From the NCBI GenBank assembly GCA_026705925.1, contig JAPOZT010000008.1:1-64000 (forward strand): a stretch of DNA of 64,000 bases. Reading direction: 5' to 3'. Positions 26,191 through 35,783 of this stretch are shown here, piece by piece. Made by a program: the position numbers and the translations under genes. This DNA comes from Gemmatimonadota bacterium (lineage in GTDB: Bacteria > JAAXHH01). The notes beneath the pieces are model-generated. The model ran no database searches, was not told where the DNA came from, and saw only the letters and a list, made by a program, of their open reading frames with translations. Each line of letters opens with the position of its first letter. The first letter of the stretch is position 1.

Positions 26191-27474
26191 TCAATCGGCG
26201 GCGGGCAGGGCATGGGACGATGTTTCACCGGATGGTCTCTTGCGGGATGGCGCCTGGGTGGCAGGCGTCTGCGGGGGACCCGTGTATCTACGGTTCATTC
26301 TGAGTCTGAGGACGAGTACGAGGAGGGCCAGTTGGACGTGGGCGTTGCGCGCGATGTCCCGCCTGGCTTCCTCGACGGCGGCGATGCCCTTTTCGATTTC
26401 CTCCGCGTTCATCGCGGATGCCCGTTCCCGCAGCGACTCCGTGCAGTCCGCGTTCGAAAGCGTCGGGGACCCGCTCGCCGAGGAGAGGACGAACAGGTCG
26501 CGGTACAGCGAAAGCAGATGGTCGAGTATCTTCTCCCCGACCGGTTCTTCGCGATGAGACGCGGCGAGGGATTCCACCTGCTCGAACAGGTTCAGCGGTG
26601 TCCCATCGTATATACATTCGAGCAGGGCGAAGGCATCTTCACGGATCTTCGAACCCCGCTCCGAACTGGCCGTCAGCGCTTCGGAAATGCGGCCTTCGGA
26701 ACGGCGCGCGAGTTCCCCGGCTTCCTCCGGAGCAACGTCGTATCGCTCGATCAGCGCCGATTTCACTTCGTCTTCCCGCAGGCGCGTAAGAAAAACGGGT
26801 TGGCAACGGGACACGATGGTCGGCAGCAGCCTGCCTGCCCGGGACGCGGTCAAAATGAGCATCAGGGATCCCGGTGGCTCTTCCAGCGTCTTGAGCAGCG
26901 CGTTCGAGGCCGCGGCGTTCATGCGGTCCGCCGCGACGATGATCGCGACCTTCCTCCGTCCTTCGTAAGGTTTGGCCGATGCCTCCCTTCGCAGCGACCG
27001 GACGTCCTCCACGGAAAGCATGTCGTTCATTCCGAAGGGCGGGGCGCCGTAGGGGTCTTCGGCCAGCCGGTCGGCCAGGCCCTGCCTGCGTTCCTCCCGG
27101 GCGTTCGCGCGGCTGGATGAGCCTTCGCCACGGCCGGACGAGCCTTCGCCACGGCCGGACGAGCCTTCGCTGCGGCGGGAAGAACGATCCGGGGGCGGGG
27201 CGGAAGAGGAAGGAACCAGAAGGTGAACGTCGGGGTGCTGCAGCATGCGTATCCGCCGGCAATGGCGGCACGGGGTATGCTCACCAGGCTGGCTGCAGGG
27301 TTCTCCAGGGCCGTTTTCGCAGTTGACCGCGCAGGCGAGCTCAATGGCCAGCGCCTCGGCGCCCTCGCCGGGCGGTCCGGTGAACAGGTACCCGTGGGCC
27401 AGGCGGTCCTTCTTTACGGCCTCCATGAGCCGCTGCCGCTGCCGCTCGTGACCTATAATGCGATCGAATGCCAT
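26191..27474 (-). CDS. holB: DNA polymerase III delta' subunit
   Basis: The product is 427 residues. GHERQRQRL and LAHGYLFTGPPGEGAE open an AAA+ clamp-loader domain with the degenerate P-loop normal for delta'. A Zn module has cysteines in CENGPGEPC and CRHCRRI. NALLKTLEEPP and ILTASRAGRLLPTIVSRCQ are the sensor blocks. It is a structural part of the clamp loader for the replicative polymerase. A low-complexity linker near residues 95-125 carries three 7-residue repeats. The C-terminal 30 residues are also of low complexity. It ends 90 bases before metG and begins 12 bases after the methyltransferase stop. Confidence 0.93.
   Translation of the reverse strand: MAFDRIIGHERQRQRLMEAVKKDRLAHGYLFTGPPGEGAEALAIELACAVNCENGPGEPCSQPGEHTPCRHCRRIRMLQHPDVHLLVPSSSAPPPDRSSRRSEGSSGRGEGSSGRGEGSSSRANAREERRQGLADRLAEDPYGAPPFGMNDMLSVEDVRSLRREASAKPYEGRRKVAIIVAADRMNAAASNALLKTLEEPPGSLMLILTASRAGRLLPTIVSRCQPVFLTRLREDEVKSALIERYDVAPEEAGELARRSEGRISEALTASSERGSKIREDAFALLECIYDGTPLNLFEQVESLAASHREEPVGEKILDHLLSLYRDLFVLSSASGSPTLSNADCTESLRERASAMNAEEIEKGIAAVEEARRDIARNAHVQLALLVLVLRLRMNRRYTGPPQTPATQAPSRKRPSGETSSHALPAAD
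27115..27177. repeat. Three 21-bp tandem repeats inside holB
   Basis: Units begin at 27115, 27136 and 27157; the first two differ at one base and the third at a few. They encode a seven-residue Gly/Glu/Ser/Arg unit (GRGEGSS type) in the linker after the Zn module, so the duplication keeps the reading frame. Confidence 0.85.
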
Positions 27475-27486
27475 AGTGACGGTTCG

Positions 27487-28263
27487 TCAGGCGGGGCGGA
27501 CCACGTAGTGGACCCTGTTGGATCGCTCCGACGCTCCCTGGAAACTGAAGCCGTCGAATGCGCCGAGTACGCGATAGCTCGACTGCCGGCAGATCTCCGC
27601 CAGCCGGGCGACGGGATAGATCCGCTGTTCGTGGCGTTCCCGGGTGGAATACCGCTTCCCGCCGCGGTGGAAGGTTAACTGGAATTCATTGACCTGCACG
27701 CGCGACTCGGGGACATACTCGCAGCGCCGGACATAGGAGTAATCCCCGTTGCTTTCCTGGTCGACCTGGTTATGGAAGTACCGGCGCGAGTTGATTTCCG
27801 TGCAGACGTCGAATACGAAGAGGCCGCCGGAGTTCAGCACTCCGCGCAACCCGTTCAACATGGCGGCGATGTCCGCTTCATCCATGATGTAGTTTATGCT
27901 GTCGTACAGGCACAACACCGCGTCGTAGCTTCCCGATACAGGCATGCTTACCATGTCGCCGGCCTGAAACGCGATGGGCCGGCGGCCGTCCTGGGCTTTC
28001 TGCCTGGCGACGGCGATCATGTTCTCCGACCGGTCCATGCCCGTCATCCTGTATCCGCGGTCATTGAGGATACACGCCATGACGCCGGTACCACAGGCCA
28101 GTTCAAGTATTTCCTTCGGCGTTGCTCCGAACCGTTCGAATATCGACTGTATGTAGTCGGCCCACCGGTCATAGTCCACGTGACGCATCACGTGATCGTA
28201 TATCGGGGCCAACTGGTTGTAGGGAAGCTCAGGATCGGCCGGGTGTGTTTTGCTGTGGCGCAT
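27487..28263 (-). CDS. Class I SAM-dependent methyltransferase
   Basis: About 258 residues from the ATG at 28263; a TTG two codons upstream is an alternative. Motif I is ILELACGTGVMA, the acidic residue of motif II is in GMDRSENM, and FQAGDMVSMPV and SYDAVLCLYDSINY are the following strands. This is the broad methyltransferase type 11/25 family; the substrate is unknown. The YNQLAPIYDHVM start is typical of the family. It lies between the S4-domain gene and holB on the same strand, with short gaps, so it is likely co-transcribed. Confidence 0.88.
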   Translation of the reverse strand: MRHSKTHPADPELPYNQLAPIYDHVMRHVDYDRWADYIQSIFERFGATPKEILELACGTGVMACILNDRGYRMTGMDRSENMIAVARQKAQDGRRPIAFQAGDMVSMPVSGSYDAVLCLYDSINYIMDEADIAAMLNGLRGVLNSGGLFVFDVCTEINSRRYFHNQVDQESNGDYSYVRRCEYVPESRVQVNEFQLTFHRGGKRYSTRERHEQRIYPVARLAEICRQSSYRVLGAFDGFSFQGASERSNRVHYVVRPA

Positions 28264-28296
28264 GCTCAAGGGATTTCGCGTCCGGGCGGGCGTTCA

Positions 28297-28581
28297 TCAG
28301 GCTTCGAAGTCTGAATCGTCATCGCCCATGTGTTCATCGCTGAGGACGAGGTACATGGATTGCGCCCGGTCTTTCGAGACGTTTCCTTCCGGGACGTCCA
28401 GCACTTCGAACTCCAGCCTTCTGTCGGGCCACGCCACAACGACGACGTCCTTCGCCGCGACCTGGTGGCCGGGTTTCGCGGACCTTCCGGAAATGGTCAC
28501 CATACCCCGGTCGCAGGCCTTCTTGGCGGCGTCCCGCTGTTTGATGATGCGGGACCGTTTCAGGAAGAGGTCTATTCTCAT
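28297..28581 (-). CDS. S4-domain RNA-binding protein (Hsp15-like)
   Basis: The product is 94 residues. An S4 RNA-binding domain starts at once: MRIDLFLKRSRIIKQRDAAK, then VTISGRSAKPGHQV. The C-terminus is acidic (DEHMGDDDSD). In the Hsp15/RqcH-associated group such proteins bind stalled 50S subunits with nascent chains, which is a plausible role here. Length is shorter than E. coli Hsp15 (133 residues) and closer to RqcP-type proteins (about 90 residues). Confidence 0.85.
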   Translation of the reverse strand: MRIDLFLKRSRIIKQRDAAKKACDRGMVTISGRSAKPGHQVAAKDVVVVAWPDRRLEFEVLDVPEGNVSKDRAQSMYLVLSDEHMGDDDSDFEA

Positions 28582-28676
28582 CTCTCAGATTGTCGCGCGC
28601 AAGTCAAACGCTAGAAGCGCGTTGCGGATCTCGATTCAGGGCCGGGCGTCCAGGACTCGGTGGTCAGGATTGGGCG

Positions 28677-28732
28677 TTCAGAACTGGGCGTTCAGGGCAG
28701 AGGGTTCAGGGCAGAGGGTTCAGGGCTGGGTG
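28677..28732. repeat. Four 14-bp tandem repeats across the surA-like stop codon
   Basis: Copies start with TTCAG at 28677, 28691, 28705 and 28719; the middle two are identical. The TGA of the minus-strand parvulin gene (28722-28720) lies in the last copy, so the repeats extend from the end of the coding sequence into the gap. Confidence 0.8.
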
Positions 28733-30039
28733 TCCAGGCCGCGCTCGTCTATGTACAACTCGCGGCGAAGATCCTTGAGCCACCGTTCCCTCTCCTCACT
28801 CCACTTGGCGAATTTGGCCAGATTCGTGATTTCCTGAAAGTGGTCGTCCAGGGTGTACTTGTCGCCCCCGGTCCGGTCGTTCAGCCTCATGATGTGATAG
28901 GAGACCGCGCCCTGGTCCACCACTTTGATAGGTTCGGTCATCTCGTCGATGGATATGGTGTTGAGGGCGTCCTGGTACTGGGGCAGCAACTGGTCGAGCA
29001 TGAACTCCCCGATGTGTCCGCCTTCGGAAGCGGAGGCCAGGTCTTCCGAGTACTTCGAGGCGGCATCGGAAAAAGTCTCGTCGCCGTCGAGTATCCGCTG
29101 GCGCAGCATGGAAATCGTCTCCATCGCCCGATCATCGTCGTCATCCGTCTTCGGGATCTGGATTAGGATGTGCCGCACGCGGATCTGGTCGTCCCTTCGT
29201 TCCTCCAGCTTGATGATATGCAGGCCCACGTCTGTCTGAACCGCAGGGCTGACGCCGCCCGTTTCCAGGGCGAAAGCCGCTTCTTCGAAATCGGCCATGA
29301 ACGTGCCGCGGCTGAAGAATCCCAGGTCTCCGCCGTTTCTGGCGCTGTTCAGGTCTTCCGAGTACCGCCGCGCCATCTCGCCGAAATCCTCCCCTTCCGC
29401 GATGCGGCGCCGGATCTCCTCGATCCGCGCGTTCATGGCGGCCACGACTTCCGGGTCCGGGCGCGACGTGATCATGATATGGCTCAGGTCGAGTTGGACA
29501 GGGTTCGACGGTATGGTTTCGTAGTGGGTCTCATAATACCGGGCCACTTCCAGGCCGGTAACGCGGACTTCACCGAAACGGTCTTCCTCGAGCCTGCGCT
29601 GCAGCAGTTCTTCTTCCTTCTGGCGCCGGAGCAGCCGGTTCCAGTCCCGCATGTTCATGCCAGAATTGGCCACCAGTTGTTCCAGGGCTTCTTCGGAACC
29701 AAGCCGTTCCGTGTACTGGTCGATGATCTGGCGCACCGCGCCGTTCACCTGTTCAGCAGGTACCCGCACGCTGTCCCTGCGCGCGTACGCGAGCACCACG
29801 CGCGTGTCGATCATGTCCTTCAACAACTGGTTCGGGAGGTCTTCCGGCTCCTCCTCCGTCTCCTGCATGCGATACATCTTCAACGCTTCGAGGACGTCGG
29901 AGTAGAGAATGATCTCGTTGTCCACGACGGCGACGACGTAGTCCACCAGTTGTTGCTGGCCCTGGACCGGGCGTCCGGCCAGAACCAGGGCAAGTAACAG
30001 CAGCAGCGGGAAATACCGGGGGATCGAATGAATGGTCAT
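28720..30039 (-). CDS. SurA-like periplasmic peptidyl-prolyl isomerase
   Basis: The product is 439 residues. A signal peptide of about 26 residues is followed by VVAVVDNEIILYSDV, the standard SurA N-terminal start. Two parvulin (PpiC) domains follow, at about 180-285 and 290-395, each with the GGDLGFF or GGHIGEF type block. It should be a periplasmic chaperone that assists folding of outer-membrane proteins. It is paired with a second parvulin, a lipoprotein, transcribed just before it, and the two are probably co-expressed with mfd. Confidence 0.9.
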   Translation of the reverse strand: MTIHSIPRYFPLLLLLALVLAGRPVQGQQQLVDYVVAVVDNEIILYSDVLEALKMYRMQETEEEPEDLPNQLLKDMIDTRVVLAYARRDSVRVPAEQVNGAVRQIIDQYTERLGSEEALEQLVANSGMNMRDWNRLLRRQKEEELLQRRLEEDRFGEVRVTGLEVARYYETHYETIPSNPVQLDLSHIMITSRPDPEVVAAMNARIEEIRRRIAEGEDFGEMARRYSEDLNSARNGGDLGFFSRGTFMADFEEAAFALETGGVSPAVQTDVGLHIIKLEERRDDQIRVRHILIQIPKTDDDDDRAMETISMLRQRILDGDETFSDAASKYSEDLASASEGGHIGEFMLDQLLPQYQDALNTISIDEMTEPIKVVDQGAVSYHIMRLNDRTGGDKYTLDDHFQEITNLAKFAKWSEERERWLKDLRRELYIDERGLDTQP

Positions 30040-30112
30040 GCTCCTCCTGTGCCGGTCTGCGGCGCCCCGTTCGAGGCACCCGGACTACGGCGCCAGGTCC
30101 GCGGCGCCCTGT

Positions 30113-30991
30113 CTATGGCCCGCCGGGTTCCGGCCGCATCAGGTTTCCGTCGTGGATTTCCACGTCGGCCGCCTGACGCAACGTATCGACGTACCGCCGG
30201 ACCAGTTCGCGGCGTTTATCCCGCAATACCCTGTTGACGATCTCGCCTCGGACCTCGTCCAGCGGCGGCAGCGTGCCGGCCTCGCGACGCTCCGCGACCC
30301 TGAATATGAACGAACCGTTTTCCGAAAGGACGGGCCGCGAAACCTGTCCGGCACTCAGGGAAAAGACGATTTCCTGCACCGAAACGTCGCTGATATCCGT
30401 CCTTTTCAGGAATCCCAGGTCCCCGCCATCGACCGAAGAGGCGTGAATGGACCGCGTTCGTGCCAGTTCCTCGAAGGTAGCGCTCCGGCGTGCCAGCTGA
30501 TTACGGACCTGCCGGGCCGTGGTCTCGTCAGGTAGAACGATCACCGAGACCCTGAGTTCCGGTTCGAGGTAAACGAATTCCTGCCGATTGCCCTCGAAAT
30601 AGGCCTCCACCTCTTCGTCGGACACCACGATCGCCGAATCGGCGGCCATGTGTTCCAGCACGACGTTTGCCAGGTGCTCCCGCCGCATCCTGTCCAGGTC
30701 CCGGACCGTCTTGTCGTCGCTGTCCAGATTCTGCCGCTGGGCTTCCTGGTAGAGCAACTCGGTCCGGATCCAGTCGGACACCCGGTCCCTTCTCATCTGG
30801 GGCGTGGGGGCGAATAGCGCAGCGGCATCCAGTTCGGCATCCAGTTCATCGACCGTCAGCGTGGACTGGTTCACCCTTGCGACAACCGAATCGGGGTCTT
30901 CTGGTATCGAGCTGCACTGGCACTGTGTCAAGACAAGCGCCACGTTCAGCATTACGGTACAACAGACCGCGGATTTCATGCTGATCTTCAT
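30113..30991 (-). CDS. Parvulin-type isomerase lipoprotein
   Basis: The product is 292 residues. The N-terminus has a signal peptide ending in Cys-rich TQCQCSS, a probable lipobox. VVARVNQSTLTVDELDAEL is the SurA/PrsA-type N-terminal helix region. One parvulin domain lies near 145-250, with VDGGDLGFLKR. It is likely a membrane-tethered periplasmic foldase, comparable to PrsA. It lies between mfd and the SurA-like gene, all on the minus strand with gaps of 50-75 bases. Confidence 0.87.
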   Translation of the reverse strand: MKISMKSAVCCTVMLNVALVLTQCQCSSIPEDPDSVVARVNQSTLTVDELDAELDAAALFAPTPQMRRDRVSDWIRTELLYQEAQRQNLDSDDKTVRDLDRMRREHLANVVLEHMAADSAIVVSDEEVEAYFEGNRQEFVYLEPELRVSVIVLPDETTARQVRNQLARRSATFEELARTRSIHASSVDGGDLGFLKRTDISDVSVQEIVFSLSAGQVSRPVLSENGSFIFRVAERREAGTLPPLDEVRGEIVNRVLRDKRRELVRRYVDTLRQAADVEIHDGNLMRPEPGGP

Positions 30992-31042
30992 ACTCCAGCG
31001 GGCGGGTCTAACTTCGGCAACCGGGCATGTATCATTAACAAA

Positions 31043-34000
31043 TTACAGGAGCTTGAGCAACAGGTTTTTGGCCAGATCGACCCGTTCGGCTTCCGTTTCG
31101 CCGGTCAGTCCGGCCCTGATCCGGAAACCGTCCCCGTGGGGGAATTCGATGTCCAGCGCGGGATCGTCCGTCACGCTGGCGATACGGTCCCGCGATGGAT
31201 AGAGACCGTTCCGGTAGGCCACGGTCATCTCGTTCCCGCGCACCCTGAGCTGCTGCAGTCCGATCCTCGCCGCGATCTGCCGAATGGAAACCAGGTCGAA
31301 GAGGACGCGCACCGGATCGGGCAACCGGCCGAACCGGTCCTCCATCTCTTCACGCAGCGAGTCGACTTCCTGCTCGTCTTCCACCCGGGAAAGCCGCTGG
31401 TAGAAGCCGACCTTGAGCTTCCGGTCCGAGATATAGTCATCCGGGATGAAAGCACCCACCTGCAGTTCGACTTCGGCTTCGGGCGACGCTTCCCGCGTCT
31501 CGCCCTTGAGGTCCTGCATCGCCTCTTTCAACAGACGGCAGTACAGATCGAATCCGATGGAGGAGATGAACCCGTGCTGCTCAGTGCCCAGCAGGTTGCC
31601 GGCGCCCCGGATCTCCAAGTCCCGCATGGCGATGTGGAACCCCGACCCGAGCGCGGTATACTCGGCGATCACGGCCAGCCGCTTGCGGGCGTCGGGGGTC
31701 ACCGTGCCGGCGGCGGGTATCATCAGGTAGGCGTAGGCCCGGTGATTGGACCGCCCTACGCGTCCCCGGAGCTGGTACAGCTGGGCTAGTCCGAACCGGT
31801 CCGCGCGGTTGACCAGGATGGTATTCACACTGGGGATGTCCAGTCCGGATTCGATGATCATGGTGGACACGAGGCAGTCGTACTTGCGGTCCAGGAAATC
31901 GATCATGACCTGTTCCAGTTCCCTTTCCTGCATCTGTCCGTGGCCCACGACGAAAGACACCTGGGGCAGAAGGCGCCGGAGAAACTCGGCGACCGCCTCG
32001 ATGGACTGGACCCGGTTGTGGACGAAGAAGACCTGTCCGCCGCGGTCCACCTCCCGCATGATCGCCTCGCAGATCACCTCCTCGTTGAAACGTACCACCT
32101 CGGTGTGTACCGGCAGCCGGTCCCTGGGCGGGGTGGTGATGAGGGACATGTCGCGGGCGGAGACCAGCGACATGTGGAGCGTCCGCGGGATGGGCGTTGC
32201 GGTCATGGTCATGACGTCCACAGAGGTCTTCAGCTGCTTGAGCCGTTCCTTGTGGACCACGCCGAACCGCTGTTCCTCGTCGACCACGAGCAGCCCCATG
32301 TCGCTGAAGTCGATGTCGCCGGATATGAGCCGATGGGTGCCGATGACGATATCCACTTCGCCCTTCCTGAGCCCCGCGACAACGGCCTTCTGCTCTTTCG
32401 GCGGGACGAACCGGCTCAGCATGCGGATGTTCACCGGATAGTCCGCGAGCCGTTCGGTGAAGGTGGTCAGGTGCTGTTGCGCCAGGATGGTGGTCGGCGC
32501 CAGCACCGCGACCTGCTTCCCGTCCTGAACCGCCTTGAACGCGGCGCGGATCGCCACTTCGGTCTTCCCGTAGCCCACGTCGCCGCAGATCAGCCGGTCC
32601 ATGGGCACCGCCTTCTCCATGTCCGACTTCACGTCCGAGGAAGCCTGCTCCTGGTCCGGCGTATCTTCGTAGATGAAGGAGTCTTCCATTTCCCGCTGCC
32701 AGGGGGTGTCGGCCGAGAAGGCGAACCCGGGGCTGGCCTGCCGGGCCGCATAGAGCTTGACCAGGTCTTCGGCGATGGCCCGGACCGCCTTGCGCGTACG
32801 CTTCTTGGCCTGTTCCCAGGCTCTCCCGCCCAGTTTCGACAACGTGGGCGCTTCGCCGTCGGATCCGACGTACTTCTGGACCTGGTGCAACTGCTCGATG
32901 GGGATAAAGACCCGGTCGTCTCCGGCGTAGATCAGGGTCAGGCAGTCCCTTTCCCGTTCATCCACGTTAATGCGCTTCAGCCCGACGTACCGTCCGATGC
33001 CGTGATCGATATGGACGACGAAGTCCCCCTCTTTGAGGCTGGTGAAATCCTCGATCACCACGCCTTCCTTGAAGACCTTACGGCGGCGTCTCCTGTACCG
33101 GTTGAAGATCTCCGCGTCGGTGAGCACGACGAGCGGCAGGTCAGGCAGCATGAACCCGGCGTGCATCGGCCCAACCGGCATGTCGATATCCGGGGCGTCC
33201 GGGCCCAGGATCTCGCGCAGCCTTTCCGCCTGGCCTTCGTTGTCGCAGACCACCACGACCCGGGCGCCAGCCGCCTTCCATTCCTGCAGCCGGGACTTCA
33301 GTACGTCCATCGCCCCCTGGTACACGCCGGAGGCCTCGGCGCCGACCGCGAGCCACCCATCGGCCGACCGCGTGCCGCGCACCATGTCCATCGTGCCGTA
33401 ATAGGTCGACTCCTCCGTTATACCGGGCCAGCCCAGGATCGCCTGCTCGGGTCCGGGGACCAGGTCGTCCGCCACTATTCTTCGCTGGTGGGTGTCTTCG
33501 TATTCCTCCTCGAACGACTCGGCTTCGCGCGCCAGTTCATCGGGTTCGCAGCGGACGATCAGCGTACGGTCCGGCAGGTAGTTCATGATGGTGGCGGCGG
33601 AAGGATGGAAGTAGGGAAGGTAGCGTTCACTGCCTTCGAACAGGCCGCCGTCCTCGATATGCGCCACCAGTTCGGACGCGTCGATCGAATGCGATTTTCC
33701 GGCCAACTTCACCCGTTGTATCACGTCGTCGCGCGTTTCCGGATCGTCGATCATCTCCCGGTTCGGGAGCACCGTCATCTCGCTGATGTTTCGCGACGAC
33801 CGCTGGGTGTAGATATCGAAGAGGCGGATCGATTCCACTTCGTCGCCGAAGAACTCGATTCTGCACGGCTGTTCCATCCCGTGGGGATAGACGTCGACGA
33901 TACCTCCTCGCACGCTGAAGTGGCCCGGCGCCTGCACCATGTCCGTCCGCTCGTAACCGAGCCGGTTGCACCGCGCCGTAAGTTCGTTCAAGGGAATGGT

Positions 34001-34444
34001 GGCGCCCGCTGCGACCTGGAGGACGGCCCCGGCGAGCACGGACGGCGGCATGGTGCGCTGCATGACGGCCCGGACCGTCGCGACGACGAACAGCGGCCGG
34101 TTGTTCATCAGGGCGTGCAGCGCGCCCAGGCGCCTTCCCGACAGGTCCCCCGGCGGCGATACCTGGTCGTAGGGCAGCACCTCCCAGGGGGGAAACAACG
34201 CCACGTCATCTGGGTCCAGCAGGCTGGAGACATCCTCGTACATCTCCTCGGCGGCGTCCGTGTCCTCCACGATGACCAGCGTCGCGCCGCCCCGTTTCCG
34301 GTACGCGTGGGCGAGCAGCAGAGACCGCGCAGAGCCGGCGAGCCCCGACACCCGCGCGGTGCGGGTGTCATCGGCAGCCAACGCGAGATAGCGCTGTACG
34401 GCGGGGGATGCTTCCGTGATGTCCAGGAGGGTTGGCAGGCGCAT
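31043..34444 (-). CDS. mfd: Transcription-repair coupling factor
   Basis: The product is 1133 residues, the usual Mfd length. The N-terminal UvrB-homology modules are followed by the RNA polymerase-interacting domain (DFVVHIDHGIGRYVGLKRI). The SF2 translocase carries Walker A GDVGYGKTEVA, the DEEQ box and TATPIPRTLHMSL. The C-terminal domain closes the protein. It removes RNA polymerase stalled at lesions and recruits UvrA. The purC stop lies 15 bases away on the same strand. Confidence 0.97.
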   Translation of the reverse strand: MRLPTLLDITEASPAVQRYLALAADDTRTARVSGLAGSARSLLLAHAYRKRGGATLVIVEDTDAAEEMYEDVSSLLDPDDVALFPPWEVLPYDQVSPPGDLSGRRLGALHALMNNRPLFVVATVRAVMQRTMPPSVLAGAVLQVAAGATIPLNELTARCNRLGYERTDMVQAPGHFSVRGGIVDVYPHGMEQPCRIEFFGDEVESIRLFDIYTQRSSRNISEMTVLPNREMIDDPETRDDVIQRVKLAGKSHSIDASELVAHIEDGGLFEGSERYLPYFHPSAATIMNYLPDRTLIVRCEPDELAREAESFEEEYEDTHQRRIVADDLVPGPEQAILGWPGITEESTYYGTMDMVRGTRSADGWLAVGAEASGVYQGAMDVLKSRLQEWKAAGARVVVVCDNEGQAERLREILGPDAPDIDMPVGPMHAGFMLPDLPLVVLTDAEIFNRYRRRRRKVFKEGVVIEDFTSLKEGDFVVHIDHGIGRYVGLKRINVDERERDCLTLIYAGDDRVFIPIEQLHQVQKYVGSDGEAPTLSKLGGRAWEQAKKRTRKAVRAIAEDLVKLYAARQASPGFAFSADTPWQREMEDSFIYEDTPDQEQASSDVKSDMEKAVPMDRLICGDVGYGKTEVAIRAAFKAVQDGKQVAVLAPTTILAQQHLTTFTERLADYPVNIRMLSRFVPPKEQKAVVAGLRKGEVDIVIGTHRLISGDIDFSDMGLLVVDEEQRFGVVHKERLKQLKTSVDVMTMTATPIPRTLHMSLVSARDMSLITTPPRDRLPVHTEVVRFNEEVICEAIMREVDRGGQVFFVHNRVQSIEAVAEFLRRLLPQVSFVVGHGQMQERELEQVMIDFLDRKYDCLVSTMIIESGLDIPSVNTILVNRADRFGLAQLYQLRGRVGRSNHRAYAYLMIPAAGTVTPDARKRLAVIAEYTALGSGFHIAMRDLEIRGAGNLLGTEQHGFISSIGFDLYCRLLKEAMQDLKGETREASPEAEVELQVGAFIPDDYISDRKLKVGFYQRLSRVEDEQEVDSLREEMEDRFGRLPDPVRVLFDLVSIRQIAARIGLQQLRVRGNEMTVAYRNGLYPSRDRIASVTDDPALDIEFPHGDGFRIRAGLTGETEAERVDLAKNLLLKLL

Positions 34445-34459
34445 ACGAGAGCGGTTCGG

Positions 34460-35419
34460 CTACATGGGGTTCCGCAGCCGGTGGGTGATCCGCTGCAACA
34501 CGTCCTCGTTCCGGGCTTCGAAAGACCTGGCGGTGATCATCTCGTAGGCTGTAATGTACCGGCGGGCGGCTTCGATCCTGATCTCGTCCGGGATATGCGG
34601 TATGGGCCCGTCGCCGCGAAAACCGCGGTCCGCGAGCCATCCGCGGACGTATTCCTTGTCCATCTTCTCCGGTTCCTCGCCGAGGCGGAAACGATCTTCG
34701 TACGTATCTTTGATCCAGAACCTGGAGGAATCGGGGGTGTGGATCTCGTCGATCAGCACGACCCGGTCCTCGAAGAGCCCGAATTCGTACTTGGTGTCCA
34801 CCAGGATCAGGTTGTTGGCGGCCGCCCGTTCGGTTCCGAAGGCGAAAAGCGCCAGGGCCGCCCTTTCCATCTCCCGGTATGTCCCTTCATCCACGAGGCC
34901 CCTGCGCAGAACCTCTTCCGCCGAGATGGACTCGTCGTGCGCGCCTTTCTCCGGCTTCGTCGAAGGGGTAACGATGGGCCGTTCGAAGGCCTGGTTCTTT
35001 TTCATGCCGTCCGGCAGCGCGTTGCCGCAGAAGTCGCGGCTGCCCCGGGAATAGTGGTACCAGGCCGACGTCGTGGTCACGCCGGTCAGATACCCACGGA
35101 CGACCATCTCGACCGGGATCAACCGGCATTCCCTGGCCACGAGCACATTCGGATCTGGCACGTCGATCAGGTGGTTTTCAATGATATGACGGGTCCGTTC
35201 GAACCAGTAGACCGCAGTCTGATTGATGACCTGGCCCTTGAACGGAAGGGCGCACAGCACCCGGTCGAAGGCGGAAATCCGATCGGTGGTCACGATGATC
35301 CGTTTCCCGTTGAGCCGGTAGTTGTCCCTGACCTTGCCTTCGAATTTCACGCCCAGGTCGAAGCTGGTGTCTTGCAGCACGAATTCCAATTGCCTCCTGA
35401 TGAGGTCTTCAGACACCAT
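34460..35419 (-). CDS. purC: Phosphoribosylaminoimidazole-succinocarboxamide synthase
   Basis: The product is 319 residues from the ATG at 35419, the first start that gives the family N-terminus; an upstream frame opening to 35470 adds unrelated residues. GKVRDNYRL, RISAFDRVL, ECRLIPVEMVVRGY and DTKYEFG are the SAICAR synthetase blocks. It joins aspartate to CAIR in purine synthesis. Length is closer to the longer (about 300 residue) group than to the E. coli enzyme. It is the first gene of the long minus-strand run and opposes the lipoprotein gene across a 364-base gap. Confidence 0.95.
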   Translation of the reverse strand: MVSEDLIRRQLEFVLQDTSFDLGVKFEGKVRDNYRLNGKRIIVTTDRISAFDRVLCALPFKGQVINQTAVYWFERTRHIIENHLIDVPDPNVLVARECRLIPVEMVVRGYLTGVTTTSAWYHYSRGSRDFCGNALPDGMKKNQAFERPIVTPSTKPEKGAHDESISAEEVLRRGLVDEGTYREMERAALALFAFGTERAAANNLILVDTKYEFGLFEDRVVLIDEIHTPDSSRFWIKDTYEDRFRLGEEPEKMDKEYVRGWLADRGFRGDGPIPHIPDEIRIEAARRYITAYEMITARSFEARNEDVLQRITHRLRNPM

Positions 35420-35654
35420 GTTACGCGTTGGTCCTTTCGGGGTATGGACAGCTGCACAAGGTCCGGCCATCGAGACGAAACCGCTTCCGATGCGAATACC
35501 AAATCGAACCCTTCACACTAAGGTCAGGGGGCCGGAAAGTCAAGGGCAATCACGGCCCCGTTCACCCCTTCGGCGGACCTGCCAGCCGCGGACCTCGCCC
35601 GCCGGGGCCGTCCTCGGGTCAGGCCACGTTTTTTCCGCCTGACGCCTTTTTTGC

Positions 35655-35682
35655 TGGACACGTTTTCGAACCGCTCTATTAT
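35655..35682 (+). promoter_or_regulatory. Candidate sigma-70 promoter for the 35784 lipoprotein
   Basis: TGGACA (35655-35660) and TATTAT (35677-35682) are separated by 16 bases in an AT-rich patch. The 364-base gap 35420-35783 also includes a second possible -10 (TATACT, 35690-35695). No gene or terminator was recognised in it. Confidence 0.55.
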
Positions 35683-35783
35683 ATTGAGTTATACTGCTGA
35701 AGTAGTGCCTTACCCGGTCGATTCGATACCGATTCAAGCGATCTGACATACTTCATTTACCGGTTCGAACAGGAGGTTCTATC

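Noticed and set aside
24478-27120. An 880-codon plus-strand open frame
   Set aside because: It is antisense to metG and holB, whose motifs are unmistakable.
31940-35521. A plus-strand open frame of 1193 codons opposite mfd and purC
   Set aside because: It mirrors the minus-strand mfd/purC genes, has no recognisable domain and no good start. High GC at the third codon position makes long antisense frames common here.
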